DNA of 22,656 bases, from the NCBI GenBank assembly GCA_938004235.1, contig CALKWL010000253.1, forward strand, positions 1-22,656. The letters run 5' to 3'. Of this stretch, positions 7,394-15,226 are shown one piece after another; within the stretch, counting starts at the first letter, position 1; every line of letters starts with the position of its first letter. Both the position numbers and the translations under genes were made by a program. The notes below the pieces were generated by a model. That model was not told the DNA's origin. It did not search any database and was given only the letters and a program-made list of their open reading frames with translations. Source of the stretch: an uncultured Gammaproteobacteria bacterium. GTDB taxonomy: Bacteria > Pseudomonadota > Gammaproteobacteria > Halothiobacillales > Halothiobacillaceae.

Positions 7394-8422
7394 ATGAAGG
7401 CTCCAGGATTCTGGCAATCGGCGCATGATTGGCGCAGTTTAATGCTCGCCCCGCTGGGCTGGCTGTGGTGTGCGCTGGCACGCCGGCGTTTGCTCGCCTA
7501 TCGCAGCGGTCAAAAAACAGCGAAACGCTTGCCTGTTCCGGTGATTGTGATTGGCAATATCACGGTCGGTGGCACCGGGAAAACTCCGCTGACACTCTGG
7601 TTGGCGCAGCGCTTGTTAGCACGTGGCTGGCATCCGGCCATCCTGAGTCGTGGGCACGGCGCTCGAATTACGGGCGAACCGCGCCGCGTCATGCTCGATC
7701 GTCGCGCCGACGAGGTGGGCGATGAACCTCTGATGCTCAAGCGTGCGCTGCCTGAGCTTGAGGTCGTGGTGCATCCTGAGCGCTATCGTGCCGGATTGCT
7801 GGCGATTGAGCTGGGCGCGGACATCGTCTTGCTGGATGATGGATTACAGCATCTGCAACTGGCGCGTGACCTGGAAATTTGTGTGCTGGATGCCGCGCGC
7901 GGCCAAAGCATGGGCATGGAGAATGGACGCTGTTTACCTGCTGGGCCGTTGCGCGAGCCGGTTCAGCGTCTTGCAGAAGTCGATGCTGTGGTGTTGCACA
8001 ACGGTGTGAGTCATGGGGCGGAACGGCAATGGGCGATGTGCCTGCAACCAGGTGATGCCATCAATCTTGTTGACGGCTCCCGTCGCGCCTTGGCGAATTT
8101 CGCCGGGCAAACCTGCGACGCGCTGGCGGGGATCGGCCATCCTGAACGATTTTTTGGCATGTTGCGCGGCTTGGGGTTAAGCATCGAAGCGCATGATTTT
8201 GCCGAAGATCACCATGTTTTTACGGCAGATGAAATGCGCCGGTTTTGTGAACGCCCGTTGCTCATGACGGCCAAGGATGCCGTAAAATGCCAGCCGTTCG
8301 CCCAGGCGAATCATTGGCGCAATCAATGGGTTGTGCCGGTGGAGGCCGTGTTGGACGAGGGGTTTGAACAGTTTATTTTTTCCAAACTTGAGGCGCTGCG
8401 CGATGGACAAACGTCTGCTTGA
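7394..8422 (+). CDS. lpxK: Tetraacyldisaccharide 4'-kinase LpxK
   Basis: Membrane-associated kinase that phosphorylates the 4' position of the lipid A precursor to give lipid IVA. It has 342 residues, normal for the family. The N-terminal hydrophobic segment (about residues 16-36) anchors it. The P-loop GNITVGGTGKTP lies at residues 54-65, and LLDDGLQHLQLARDLEI and the late motif LLMTAKDAVKC are both typical of LpxK. It starts 9 bases after msbA and has no clear ribosome binding site, so it probably relies on coupling. Its last 20 bases overlap the next gene. Confidence 0.95.
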   Translation: MKAPGFWQSAHDWRSLMLAPLGWLWCALARRRLLAYRSGQKTAKRLPVPVIVIGNITVGGTGKTPLTLWLAQRLLARGWHPAILSRGHGARITGEPRRVMLDRRADEVGDEPLMLKRALPELEVVVHPERYRAGLLAIELGADIVLLDDGLQHLQLARDLEICVLDAARGQSMGMENGRCLPAGPLREPVQRLAEVDAVVLHNGVSHGAERQWAMCLQPGDAINLVDGSRRALANFAGQTCDALAGIGHPERFFGMLRGLGLSIEAHDFAEDHHVFTADEMRRFCERPLLMTAKDAVKCQPFAQANHWRNQWVVPVEAVLDEGFEQFIFSKLEALRDGQTSA

Positions 8423-8612
8423 AATTCTGGCCTGCCCACTGACTAAAGGCCCGCTGGTGTATGACCAGAACGCCCAGGAGCTGATTTCGATTGCTGCGCG
8501 ACTGGCGTATCCGATTCGGGACGGCATTCCGGTCATGCTGCCCGAAGAGGCGCGCACTCTGGGCGAAGACGAGGCTGAAGCCCTGCGCGCCAAGCATCCG
8601 GCGGCGGCCTGA
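8403..8612 (+). CDS. ycaR: Trm112/YcaR-family small protein
   Basis: Protein of 69 residues of the Trm112-like UPF0434 family. It begins MDKRLLEILACPLTKGPL, the usual YcaR N-terminus, with the conserved ACP turn near residue 11, and has the family segment AYPIRDGIPVMLPEEAR in the second half. In eukaryotes Trm112 activates methyltransferases; the bacterial role is less certain. The ATG at 8403 lies inside the 3' end of lpxK (20-base overlap), and the stop at 8610-8612 abuts the kdsB ATG. The lpxK-ycaR-kdsB order is conserved widely in Gammaproteobacteria. Longer in-frame starts lie deep inside lpxK and are unlikely. Confidence 0.9.
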   Translation: MDKRLLEILACPLTKGPLVYDQNAQELISIAARLAYPIRDGIPVMLPEEARTLGEDEAEALRAKHPAAA

Positions 8613-9392
8613 ATGGCTGGAAATTTGGGCTGCAAACTGGCCTATAAGTTGGTCATCCCGGCGCGTTATGCCTCCACGCGCCTGCCTGGTAAACCTTTGC
8701 TCGATATCGGCGGCAAACCCCTGGTGCAGCATGTCCTTGAGGCGGCCAGGTGCGCACAAGCTGATCAAATTGTGCTGGCAACCGATGATGTGCGCATCGC
8801 CGAAGTGGGTGAGTGCCTGGGTATTCAGGTGGTGATGACCTCGCCCGATCACGCCACCGGTACCGACCGGCTGGCCGAGGTGGTGCGCAGCATGGGGTGG
8901 GCGGATGATGAGGTGGTGGTCAACCTGCAAGGTGATGAGCCGTTGATTCCGCCTGCATTGCTTGATCGCTTGGCGGCCAATCTGGTGCAGTTTCCACAGG
9001 CAGGCATCGCCACGCTGTGCACACCGATTCATCACGCCCGCGATATGTTTGACCCGCATGTGGTCAAGGTGGTGCGCGATCAGGCCGGTTTTGCCCTGTA
9101 TTTTTCCCGCGCGCCGATTCCCTGGGAACGTGATCGTTTCGGAGTGGAGGAGGGCGCGGCGCATGAGCATGGCTTCCGTCACCTGGGTCTGTATGCCTAT
9201 CGTGCGGGCTTTTTGCGCAACTTCGCAACCTGGCCGGAAGCGCCGATTGAAGGTCTGGAAAAGCTCGAACAATTGCGTGCAATGTGGCACGGGGTACGCA
9301 TTCATGTCGATGTAGTTGATGAGCCGCCTGGACATGGCGTGGACACCGAGGACGACCGACAGCGTGTGGCAGCGCTATTGCTTAGCCATTAA
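8613..9392 (+). CDS. kdsB: CMP-KDO synthetase KdsB
   Basis: Activates 3-deoxy-D-manno-octulosonate with CTP to CMP-KDO for inner-core lipopolysaccharide synthesis, in the cytoplasm; 259 residues. The N-terminal nucleotide-binding signature VIPARYASTRLPGKPL is at about residues 14-29, followed by QGDEPLIPP (about 109-117), DPHVVKVV, LYFSRAPIPWERDR (about 162-175) and GVDTEDD near the end, all typical of KdsB. The ATG at 8613 abuts the ycaR stop; the frame has about ten extra N-terminal residues relative to E. coli. Its 3' end overlaps the convergent small gene by 18 bases. Confidence 0.95.
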   Translation: MAGNLGCKLAYKLVIPARYASTRLPGKPLLDIGGKPLVQHVLEAARCAQADQIVLATDDVRIAEVGECLGIQVVMTSPDHATGTDRLAEVVRSMGWADDEVVVNLQGDEPLIPPALLDRLAANLVQFPQAGIATLCTPIHHARDMFDPHVVKVVRDQAGFALYFSRAPIPWERDRFGVEEGAAHEHGFRHLGLYAYRAGFLRNFATWPEAPIEGLEKLEQLRAMWHGVRIHVDVVDEPPGHGVDTEDDRQRVAALLLSH

Positions 9393-9680
9393 CGCATGCA
9401 AGGCGGCCTGCTCACCTTCGTCAAGCATAGTGCGCAGGACGGGGTGGAGTTGGGTGCTTACCACGCTGCGTAACGGTATTTGAAAATGGCGCGGTGCGCG
9501 GCGTCGGGCTTGGCCATAAACGCTTTCCTGCATTCGTCCAAGCCCCAGTTCGCTCAGCACGAGGCTTTCGTTTTCGCGCAGCACATCCACAACGCGCACA
9601 TGCCGCCCTTCGATGACAGCCTCCCGGCCAATCAGCAGGCTAAGGTGGTGCATCATTTCGTCATTGGCATTCGGCATCAT
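9375..9680 (-). CDS. Uncharacterised 101-residue protein
   Basis: I do not recognise the family. The protein is soluble, lacks cysteines and membrane segments, and has a middle section EGRHVRVVDVLRENESLVLSEL that looks like a small beta-barrel or PilZ/SH3-like strand pattern (inference only). It ends in a predicted helix rich in Glu, Ala and Leu. It overlaps kdsB convergently by 18 bases and diverges from nudF with only 35 bases between the starts. The start region shows two ATGs (9680, 9677) after a weak AGG. I accept it as a real gene because it fills an otherwise unexplained 320-base gap and has sensible composition. It could still be spurious. Confidence 0.6.
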   Translation of the reverse strand: MMPNANDEMMHHLSLLIGREAVIEGRHVRVVDVLRENESLVLSELGLGRMQESVYGQARRRAPRHFQIPLRSVVSTQLHPVLRTMLDEGEQAALHALMAKQ

Positions 9681-9715
9681 GCGCCTGTTTTTGAACGATT
9701 ATTGAGGTAGTCAGT

Positions 9716-10303
9716 ATGCAATGGGAAATTCTTCAGCGCGAGGTGGTGTTTCAAGGGTTTTTCCGCCTCGAACGCTATCACCTGCGTCACCAGCTCTTTG
9801 GCGGCGGTTGGAGCGAGACCATGACCCGCGAAATGTTCGAACGCGGTCATGCGGTGGCGGTGCTGCCCTACGACCCTGAGCGTGATGCGGTCGTGATGCT
9901 GGAGCAGTTCCGCCCTGGAGCTCTGGATGCTCCTGGCAGCCCTTGGTTGCGCGAATTCCCGGCGGGCATGATTGAGGACGGTGAAGCGCTCGAAGATGTG
10001 GTGCAGCGTGAAATGCTTGAAGAAGCGGGAATTGTTCCCTTGAAGCTTGAGTACATCACACGCTGTTGGGTCAGCCCCGGGGGCACCACGGAAAGCCTGT
10101 TCATGTACTACGCCGAAGTGGATAGCCGTAATGTCGGCGGTCTGTTTGGTCTTGAACATGAACAGGAAGATATTCGCGTCAGCGTGGTTCCGCGTGAAGA
10201 GGCGATGCTGATGCTGCAACAGGGGCTTATTTGCTCGGCGACCCCAATCATCCTCATGCAATGGCTGGCGCTGAATCATGAACGCCTGCGCGGCCTGAAA
10301 TGA
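9716..10303 (+). CDS. nudF: ADP-ribose pyrophosphatase-type Nudix hydrolase
   Basis: Cytoplasmic hydrolase of nucleoside diphosphate derivatives, most likely ADP-ribose to AMP and ribose 5-phosphate. It has 195 residues. The complete Nudix box spans residues 84-106: G84, E90, then REMLEEAGI at 98-106. The upstream signature EQFRPGAL and the downstream SPGGTTESLFMYYAEVD match the NudF/ADPRase subgroup. A good ribosome binding site (GAGG) precedes the ATG. It diverges from the small uncharacterised gene and is followed by arsRC after 54 bases. It is probably a housekeeping gene and not part of the arsenic locus. Confidence 0.92.
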   Translation: MQWEILQREVVFQGFFRLERYHLRHQLFGGGWSETMTREMFERGHAVAVLPYDPERDAVVMLEQFRPGALDAPGSPWLREFPAGMIEDGEALEDVVQREMLEEAGIVPLKLEYITRCWVSPGGTTESLFMYYAEVDSRNVGGLFGLEHEQEDIRVSVVPREEAMLMLQQGLICSATPIILMQWLALNHERLRGLK

Positions 10304-10329
10304 TGTCGTCACCAAATATTCACTAAAAC

Positions 10330-10353
10330 ATATATAAGTAATTGCGTATATTT
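10330..10353. promoter_or_regulatory. Quasi-palindromic A/T-rich site, candidate ArsR operator
   Basis: An imperfect inverted repeat centred on AATT (10340-10343): the left half ATATATAAGT pairs at 7 of 10 positions with the right half GCGTATATTT. It ends 4 bases before the arsRC start codon, so a repressor bound here would block transcription initiation or elongation. The 9-mer CGTATATTT (10345-10353) recurs exactly at 18554-18562 in the divergent ars promoter region. Assigning it to ArsR is inference. Confidence 0.45.
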
Positions 10354-10357
10354 CCCC

Positions 10358-11260
10358 ATGGAAATCGAAAGCCACCAGTTCTTTCATGCGCTGAGCGATT
10401 CAACCCGCCTGCGTTGCCTGGCGCTGTTGCACAGCCAAGGCGAAGTCTGCGTCTGTGAATTGACCCGCACCCTGGGGCAGTCGCAACCGAAGGTTTCGCG
10501 TCACCTTGGTCTGTTGCGCGATCTTGGCCTGGTCGAGGCGCGCCGCGCCGGGGTGTGGATGCACTATCGCATCACTCCCCAGCTTCCTGACTGGGCACTG
10601 GCGGTGCTTGATGTCGCCCTGCCTGCGTTTGGTGCCAGTCCTCAGGGGCAAGCTGATCTTCAGGCATGGGCGAACACGCCGGGAAGCTGTGTGCCTGCGA
10701 TTTCCATCACGTCGAGTCCAACAACAGAGTCAACGAATGGGGAGTGTGCGATGGAACAAGCGGTTTATAACGTCCTATTTCTGTGCACGGGCAATTCCGC
10801 GCGCAGCATCATGTCTGAAGCCCTGCTGAATCATTGGGGCAAAGGGCGTTTCCATGCCTACAGCGCAGGCAGCCATCCGCGCGGTGGGGTTCATCCGCTG
10901 ACGCTGGAATTGCTGCAACGCCTGGATTTTCCGACCGCAGAACTGCGCAGCAAGTCCTGGGACGAATTCGCCCAGCCGGACGCGCCGGTTATGGATTTCG
11001 TTTTCACGGTATGTGATACCGCCAGGGACGAAATCTGCCCGGTCTGGCCGGGTCAGCCGATGACCGCGCACTGGGGCGTGCCTGACCCGGTGGCGGTCGA
11101 GGGCGATGAAGTCATGCGCATGTTGGCCTTCCGCGAAGCTTTCCGTGTGCTGGAAAACCGCATCAAACTGTTCACCAGTCTGCCGCTGGGGCAACTGGAC
11201 AAGCTGCGCATCAAGACCGAGATCGACAGGATCGGTACGGAAATGCCTGCCGCCGAGTAA
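10358..11260 (+). CDS. arsRC: ArsR repressor - ArsC arsenate reductase fusion
   Basis: A 300-residue fusion. Residues 1-about 95 form an ArsR/SmtB winged helix. The arsenite-binding cysteines C31 and C33 lie in EVCVCELT at the recognition region, followed by the DNA-reading helix QSQPKVSRHLGLL; the third cysteine of plasmid R773 ArsR is replaced by Thr. A linker rich in Ser, Thr and Pro (about 95-131) joins a low-molecular-weight phosphatase-type ArsC that reduces arsenate to arsenite. The P-loop CTGNSARS has nucleophile C143, the resolving cysteines are C219 and C227, and the acid loop is HWGVPDP. ATG 10751 (residue 132) is in frame and preceded by GGGGAG at 6-nt spacing, so free ArsC may also be made. 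The fusion ATG at 10358 has no clear ribosome binding site. Sensor and enzyme are thus co-produced under self-control. Confidence 0.93.
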   Translation: MEIESHQFFHALSDSTRLRCLALLHSQGEVCVCELTRTLGQSQPKVSRHLGLLRDLGLVEARRAGVWMHYRITPQLPDWALAVLDVALPAFGASPQGQADLQAWANTPGSCVPAISITSSPTTESTNGECAMEQAVYNVLFLCTGNSARSIMSEALLNHWGKGRFHAYSAGSHPRGGVHPLTLELLQRLDFPTAELRSKSWDEFAQPDAPVMDFVFTVCDTARDEICPVWPGQPMTAHWGVPDPVAVEGDEVMRMLAFREAFRVLENRIKLFTSLPLGQLDKLRIKTEIDRIGTEMPAAE

Positions 11261-11290
11261 ACAGCTCCACACCGGACGCGAGGGTCAAAC

Positions 11291-11322
11291 AAAAAGGCGG
11301 AACATCATGTTTCGCCTTTTTT
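11291..11322. terminator. Bidirectional intrinsic terminator after arsRC
   Basis: A-rich left arm with GGCGGAACAT (11296-11305) pairs with ATGTTTCGCC (11307-11316, one G-U pair), flanked by an A-run on the left and a T-run (11317-11322) on the right. It therefore ends arsRC on the plus strand and can end the exporter operon on the minus strand, whose last stop is at 11360. It is paralogous to the terminator at 15183-15213. Confidence 0.85.
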
Positions 11323-11359
11323 ATGCTCTCACCTCAGATTGCGGTGCAAATTCTCACAC

Positions 11360-12067
<708 letters not shown>

Positions 12068-12068
12068 C

Positions 12069-13274
12069 TCAACCTCCGATGGCTTCGGCTGGATCAACCT
12101 TGAGCGCCATGCGGATGGCGATAATGCTGGACAGCACACAGATCAACAGTACGGCAACAAAGCCTGCGATGGAATCGGCAGGCACCAGCAACACATATTT
12201 GGGAAACAGCGGCGCCGCATACGTGGCCGTGATCTTGCCCACCACGAATCCAATCACCCCAAGTGCCAGCGCCTGTTGCAGGATCATGGCGGCGATCGTT
12301 CGATTGCGCGTACCGATGAGTTTCAATACGGCAATCTCGCGGATCTTGTCCATGGTCAGGGTGTAAATGATGAAAGCGACAATCGCGGCACTGACGAACG
12401 CCAAAATCACCAGAAACATGGCGATCTGTTTGGCGGAGGAGGCAATCAGTTTGCCAACGAGGATGTCCTCCATCTGGGCGCGGGTATAGACCGTCAAACG
12501 CTTCCAGCGCCGGATGGATTCTGCGACTTCATCCGCGGCATGACCCGGCTCCAGTGTGACCAGCACGGCATTGACGAACGCATTGCTGCTTTGCGATGCG
12601 ATAACGGCATCCAGCAATCCGGGCACGCTGGGGCGGTTGAAGGCCGGATTCGCCTCGGTACGGCGGCGGCTCTGCCAGATGGCATCGTTGTCCTTGAGAA
12701 ATTGCGCTTCCTGAGCGTCTTTGAGCGCAATGAATATCATCGGGTCGCCGCTTGACGACACCATGCGTCGGGTTAATCCCACCACGGTGAATGTATTACG
12801 GCGAATCTGGATGCGCTCACCGAGCGCGAAGCCGGTGGCGATGTCAGCGACGGCTTCGTAATGCCCTCGCGTCATCTGGCGACCCGCGACCAGATACGGC
12901 GGCCATCCGGGGGTGATGCCGATCTTGCCGGGCGCGATGCCAACCACCATGGCGCGCACATCATGACCGCCTTTGCGTACCTGCATGGTCAAGTAGGTCA
13001 CGTTGGCCGCGCGGAGGACACCCGGCATGGCGAGAACACCGCGATAAATATCGTCGTTAAGACTGGATGACTCGGCATAAGGCCCCAGCGTGTCTTTTTG
13101 CACCACCCAAAGATCGGCGCCACTGTTATCAAGCAGCGCTTTGCCATCGTCCACCATGCCTCGATACACGCCCGCCATGACCAGGGTGACGCCAATCAGC
13201 AAGCCAAGGCCGATTCCCGTGAAGACGAACTTGCCCCAGGAATGCAGGATGTCGCGCCCGGCCAGGCTGATCAT
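12069..13274 (-). CDS. FtsX/MacB-like ABC permease
   Basis: Inner-membrane permease of 401 residues with the type VII exporter layout. One N-terminal helix (about residues 15-37) is followed by a large periplasmic MacB-PCD-like domain (about 40-270) and three C-terminal helices with the FtsX-domain motif KIREIAVLKLIGTRNRTI (about 312-329). The end KVDPAEAIGG is the common finish of this family. It mechanically drives substrate through an adaptor to an outer-membrane channel and does not move it across the inner membrane. The start overlaps the adaptor stop by ATGA. A TolC-type outer-membrane gene is not in the window. Confidence 0.9.
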   Translation of the reverse strand: MISLAGRDILHSWGKFVFTGIGLGLLIGVTLVMAGVYRGMVDDGKALLDNSGADLWVVQKDTLGPYAESSSLNDDIYRGVLAMPGVLRAANVTYLTMQVRKGGHDVRAMVVGIAPGKIGITPGWPPYLVAGRQMTRGHYEAVADIATGFALGERIQIRRNTFTVVGLTRRMVSSSGDPMIFIALKDAQEAQFLKDNDAIWQSRRRTEANPAFNRPSVPGLLDAVIASQSSNAFVNAVLVTLEPGHAADEVAESIRRWKRLTVYTRAQMEDILVGKLIASSAKQIAMFLVILAFVSAAIVAFIIYTLTMDKIREIAVLKLIGTRNRTIAAMILQQALALGVIGFVVGKITATYAAPLFPKYVLLVPADSIAGFVAVLLICVLSSIIAIRMALKVDPAEAIGG

Positions 13275-14422
13275 GGCGCAACACCCGCAATACGCTCGAC
13301 GACGTGGATGCGACTGTGGGTGGCAAGCGCCTTTTCGCTATAGAGTACGACCTGATCGCCCGCCTCAAGACCGCCGAGCACCTGAACATGGCCATGCAGA
13401 TCTGACGCGCCAAGCGTGATGGGCGTAAAGCTTAATGCGCCGTCAGCAATGCGCCATACCCCCGCCTTGCCACCATTGCGACGGATTGCGGCATTCGGAA
13501 TGACCGGCGCGGACGCAAGCTCACGCAGATCAATCGTGACCTCGGCCAGTTCGCCCACGGGCGGCAAAGGCTGAGGCATGACATCAAAAACCACCTTGGC
13601 CAGCATTTCTTCAGTGACCACATCCGCCTTCGGTTCGATGCGCAACACGCGACCCTGTAGCGCCGCGCCCTCACGCGAGCGCAACACAACATGCGCCGAC
13701 AAGCCGCTGGCGAGACCCAAAGCGCTGATCTGGTCGAAGCGCACGTTGACCCACAAGCTCGTGGGATCAATGATTTCAACGACGGACTGACCCGCCACCA
13801 TCGTGGTTCCAGGGTCGGCGTCACGTACAGCAATCACGCCATCAGCGGGTGCAATCAGGCGTAAATTACTGCGTTGCGCCACAAGAGCGTCGCGGTCAGA
13901 GCGCGCACGGGAGAGATCCTCCCTGGCGGCGGACAGCGCTGCGTTGGCAATCTGCAACTCCTGCCGCCGGGTGGCGACGGCCTCCTCGCTGGCCAAGCGT
14001 GCAGGGAGCAACTGCTCATAGCGGCGTGCCTGCGACTGGGCGTAGGCTTGCCGAGCCTCTGCTTCGCGCAAGGCGGCTTCTGCGCGTCGATAGGCAAACT
14101 CCTGCGAGCGTACCCGATCATCAAGATCAACCGGCTCCATCTCGCCGAGCACTTGCCCTGCCTTGACCCAATCACCGACATGCACATCCAGATATTTGAT
14201 CCTTCCTGCCTGCGTCGGGCCGATGTTGTAGGTGTAGCGCGCCTCGACTGTGCCGATGCCGAACAATGCCGGGGTGATGGCGCGTGACTCCACTGTGGTG
14301 AGGGTCACGGCGACCGGGGCAAGCGGGCCGGAGCGCAGGCCCACATAAATGAAAAGCGCAAGCAGGGGAACGAGAACAGCCAACAAGCCAAGTGTGCGGC
14401 CTGATGGGAACAGTGATTTCAT
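13271..14422 (-). CDS. HlyD/MacA-family periplasmic adaptor
   Basis: Membrane-fusion protein of 383 residues linking the FtsX-type permease to an outer-membrane channel. An N-terminal anchor helix (about residues 10-28) leads to a lipoyl-like half (PTQAGRIKYLDVHVGDWVKAG, about 69-89) and a long alpha-helical hairpin rich in Ala, Glu, Arg and Gln (about 100-195). The second lipoyl half (LIAPADGVIAVRDADPGTTM) and beta-barrel domains follow. AGGAG inside the tetR stop region serves as ribosome binding site. The stop overlaps the permease start. Substrate unknown. Confidence 0.9.
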   Translation of the reverse strand: MKSLFPSGRTLGLLAVLVPLLALFIYVGLRSGPLAPVAVTLTTVESRAITPALFGIGTVEARYTYNIGPTQAGRIKYLDVHVGDWVKAGQVLGEMEPVDLDDRVRSQEFAYRRAEAALREAEARQAYAQSQARRYEQLLPARLASEEAVATRRQELQIANAALSAAREDLSRARSDRDALVAQRSNLRLIAPADGVIAVRDADPGTTMVAGQSVVEIIDPTSLWVNVRFDQISALGLASGLSAHVVLRSREGAALQGRVLRIEPKADVVTEEMLAKVVFDVMPQPLPPVGELAEVTIDLRELASAPVIPNAAIRRNGGKAGVWRIADGALSFTPITLGASDLHGHVQVLGGLEAGDQVVLYSEKALATHSRIHVVERIAGVAP

Positions 14423-14425
14423 GGC

Positions 14426-15040
14426 CTACTCCTGAGAACCCGACCTGATGCCGCGCTGGTAAATGGAAAATACCCGTGGTGCGTCGCGCCGCATACGCTC
14501 CACATCCCCGGCAAGCAGTGACTGCATCACCAACCCCTGAATCGTGCCGATGAACAGCGTGGCGGCCGCATTACTGTCCAGGGTTGACGACAACTCGCCA
14601 CTTGCCTTGCCCTGCTCAAAGAGACGCTGCAAGCGCTCGCCATAACGCTGAATCAGGGTTTGCGCCATACGCTTGGCGGGGGTGGACTCAGCGCGCTGAA
14701 GCTCGCCAAACATCATGCGCGGTACGCCGGGATGCTCGGCGACGAATTCGACGTGACTCATGAACATCGCTTCCATGGCCGCCAGAGGCGACTGGATACC
14801 TTGAGCTGCTTGGTCGATCCGGCTCAGGAGACGCTCGGCCACCCACTCCATGACCGCCTGCCAAATAGCTTCCTTGCTTGGAAAATGGCGGAACAATGCA
14901 CCTTGCGTCAGCTTCATATGCCGTGCGATGGCAGCGGTGGTAATTTCGCTTGGATTTTGTGTTCCAGCCAGCTTAATCACCGCCTCGACCGTAACAGCCC
15001 GCCGCTCATCGGCCGGAAGATGTTTTGCCGGACTTTCCAT
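14426..15040 (-). CDS. TetR-family transcriptional repressor
   Basis: A 204-residue regulator. The N-terminal helix-turn-helix is clear: EITTAAIARHMKLTQGALFRHFPSKEAIW (about residues 32-60), typical of TetR/AcrR. The C-terminal ligand domain is helical with EFVAEHPGVPRMMFGELQ. I prefer ATG 15040, which has GGTGGGG at 5-nt spacing; a GTG at 15046 would add two residues. It is the first gene of the exporter operon, so it very likely represses itself and the three export genes through the palindrome at 15055-15074. The inducing ligand is unknown. Confidence 0.9.
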   Translation of the reverse strand: MESPAKHLPADERRAVTVEAVIKLAGTQNPSEITTAAIARHMKLTQGALFRHFPSKEAIWQAVMEWVAERLLSRIDQAAQGIQSPLAAMEAMFMSHVEFVAEHPGVPRMMFGELQRAESTPAKRMAQTLIQRYGERLQRLFEQGKASGELSSTLDSNAAATLFIGTIQGLVMQSLLAGDVERMRRDAPRVFSIYQRGIRSGSQE

Positions 15041-15054
15041 TGCCACCCCACCAA

Positions 15055-15074
15055 GATAGTAATTGATTACTATC
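15055..15074. promoter_or_regulatory. Perfect palindromic operator for the TetR protein
   Basis: Arms GATAGTAAT (15055-15063) and ATTACTATC (15066-15074) are perfectly complementary around a 2-bp centre. It lies 15 bases upstream of the tetR start and overlaps the proposed -10 box. Length and symmetry are typical of TetR-family operators; binding by this TetR is inferred from position. Confidence 0.75.
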
Positions 15075-15101
15075 CTAGCTTGCGCGAGTAACTAAAGACA
15101 A
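15072..15101 (-). promoter_or_regulatory. Candidate sigma-70 promoter of the tetR-exporter operon
   Basis: On the minus strand, TTGTCT (15096-15101) and TAGGAT (15072-15077) are separated by 18 bp, each matching 4 of 6 consensus bases. The -10 box abuts and partly overlaps the palindromic operator, consistent with repression by occlusion. Modest match, found by eye. Confidence 0.5.
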
Positions 15102-15109
15102 GTTCTTAG

Positions 15110-15151
15110 TAGATCAACCGGATCGGTACGGAAGTACCTGTTGCCGAATAA
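15110..15151 (+). pseudogene. Remnant: last 12 codons of a second arsC
   Basis: 15113-15151 reads INRIGTEVPVAE then TAA, matching the arsRC C-terminus IDRIGTEMPAAE-stop in frame and length. Over the 40 bases ending at the stop, 33 are identical to 11221-11260. Homology continues through the spacer and terminator but stops abruptly upstream near 15110, where the tetR promoter region begins. It has no start or catalytic part and cannot be functional. It marks the edge of the exporter module. Confidence 0.85.
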
Positions 15152-15182
15152 GCAGCCTCAAACCGGAAAACGAGGATCAAAT

Positions 15183-15213
15183 AAAAAGGCGGAACACCAT
15201 GTTCCGCCTTTTT
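15183..15213. terminator. Bidirectional intrinsic terminator (paralogue of the arsRC terminator)
   Basis: Arms 15183-15196 and 15200-15213 are perfectly complementary over 14 bp (AAAAAGGCGGAACA on the left) around a 3-nt loop, with A-rich left and T-rich right flanks. It lies 13 bases beyond the acr3 stop on the minus strand and is the likely end of that operon. Its plus-strand sense originally served the lost arsC. Confidence 0.9.
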
Positions 15214-15226
15214 TTGTGCCTTCAGC

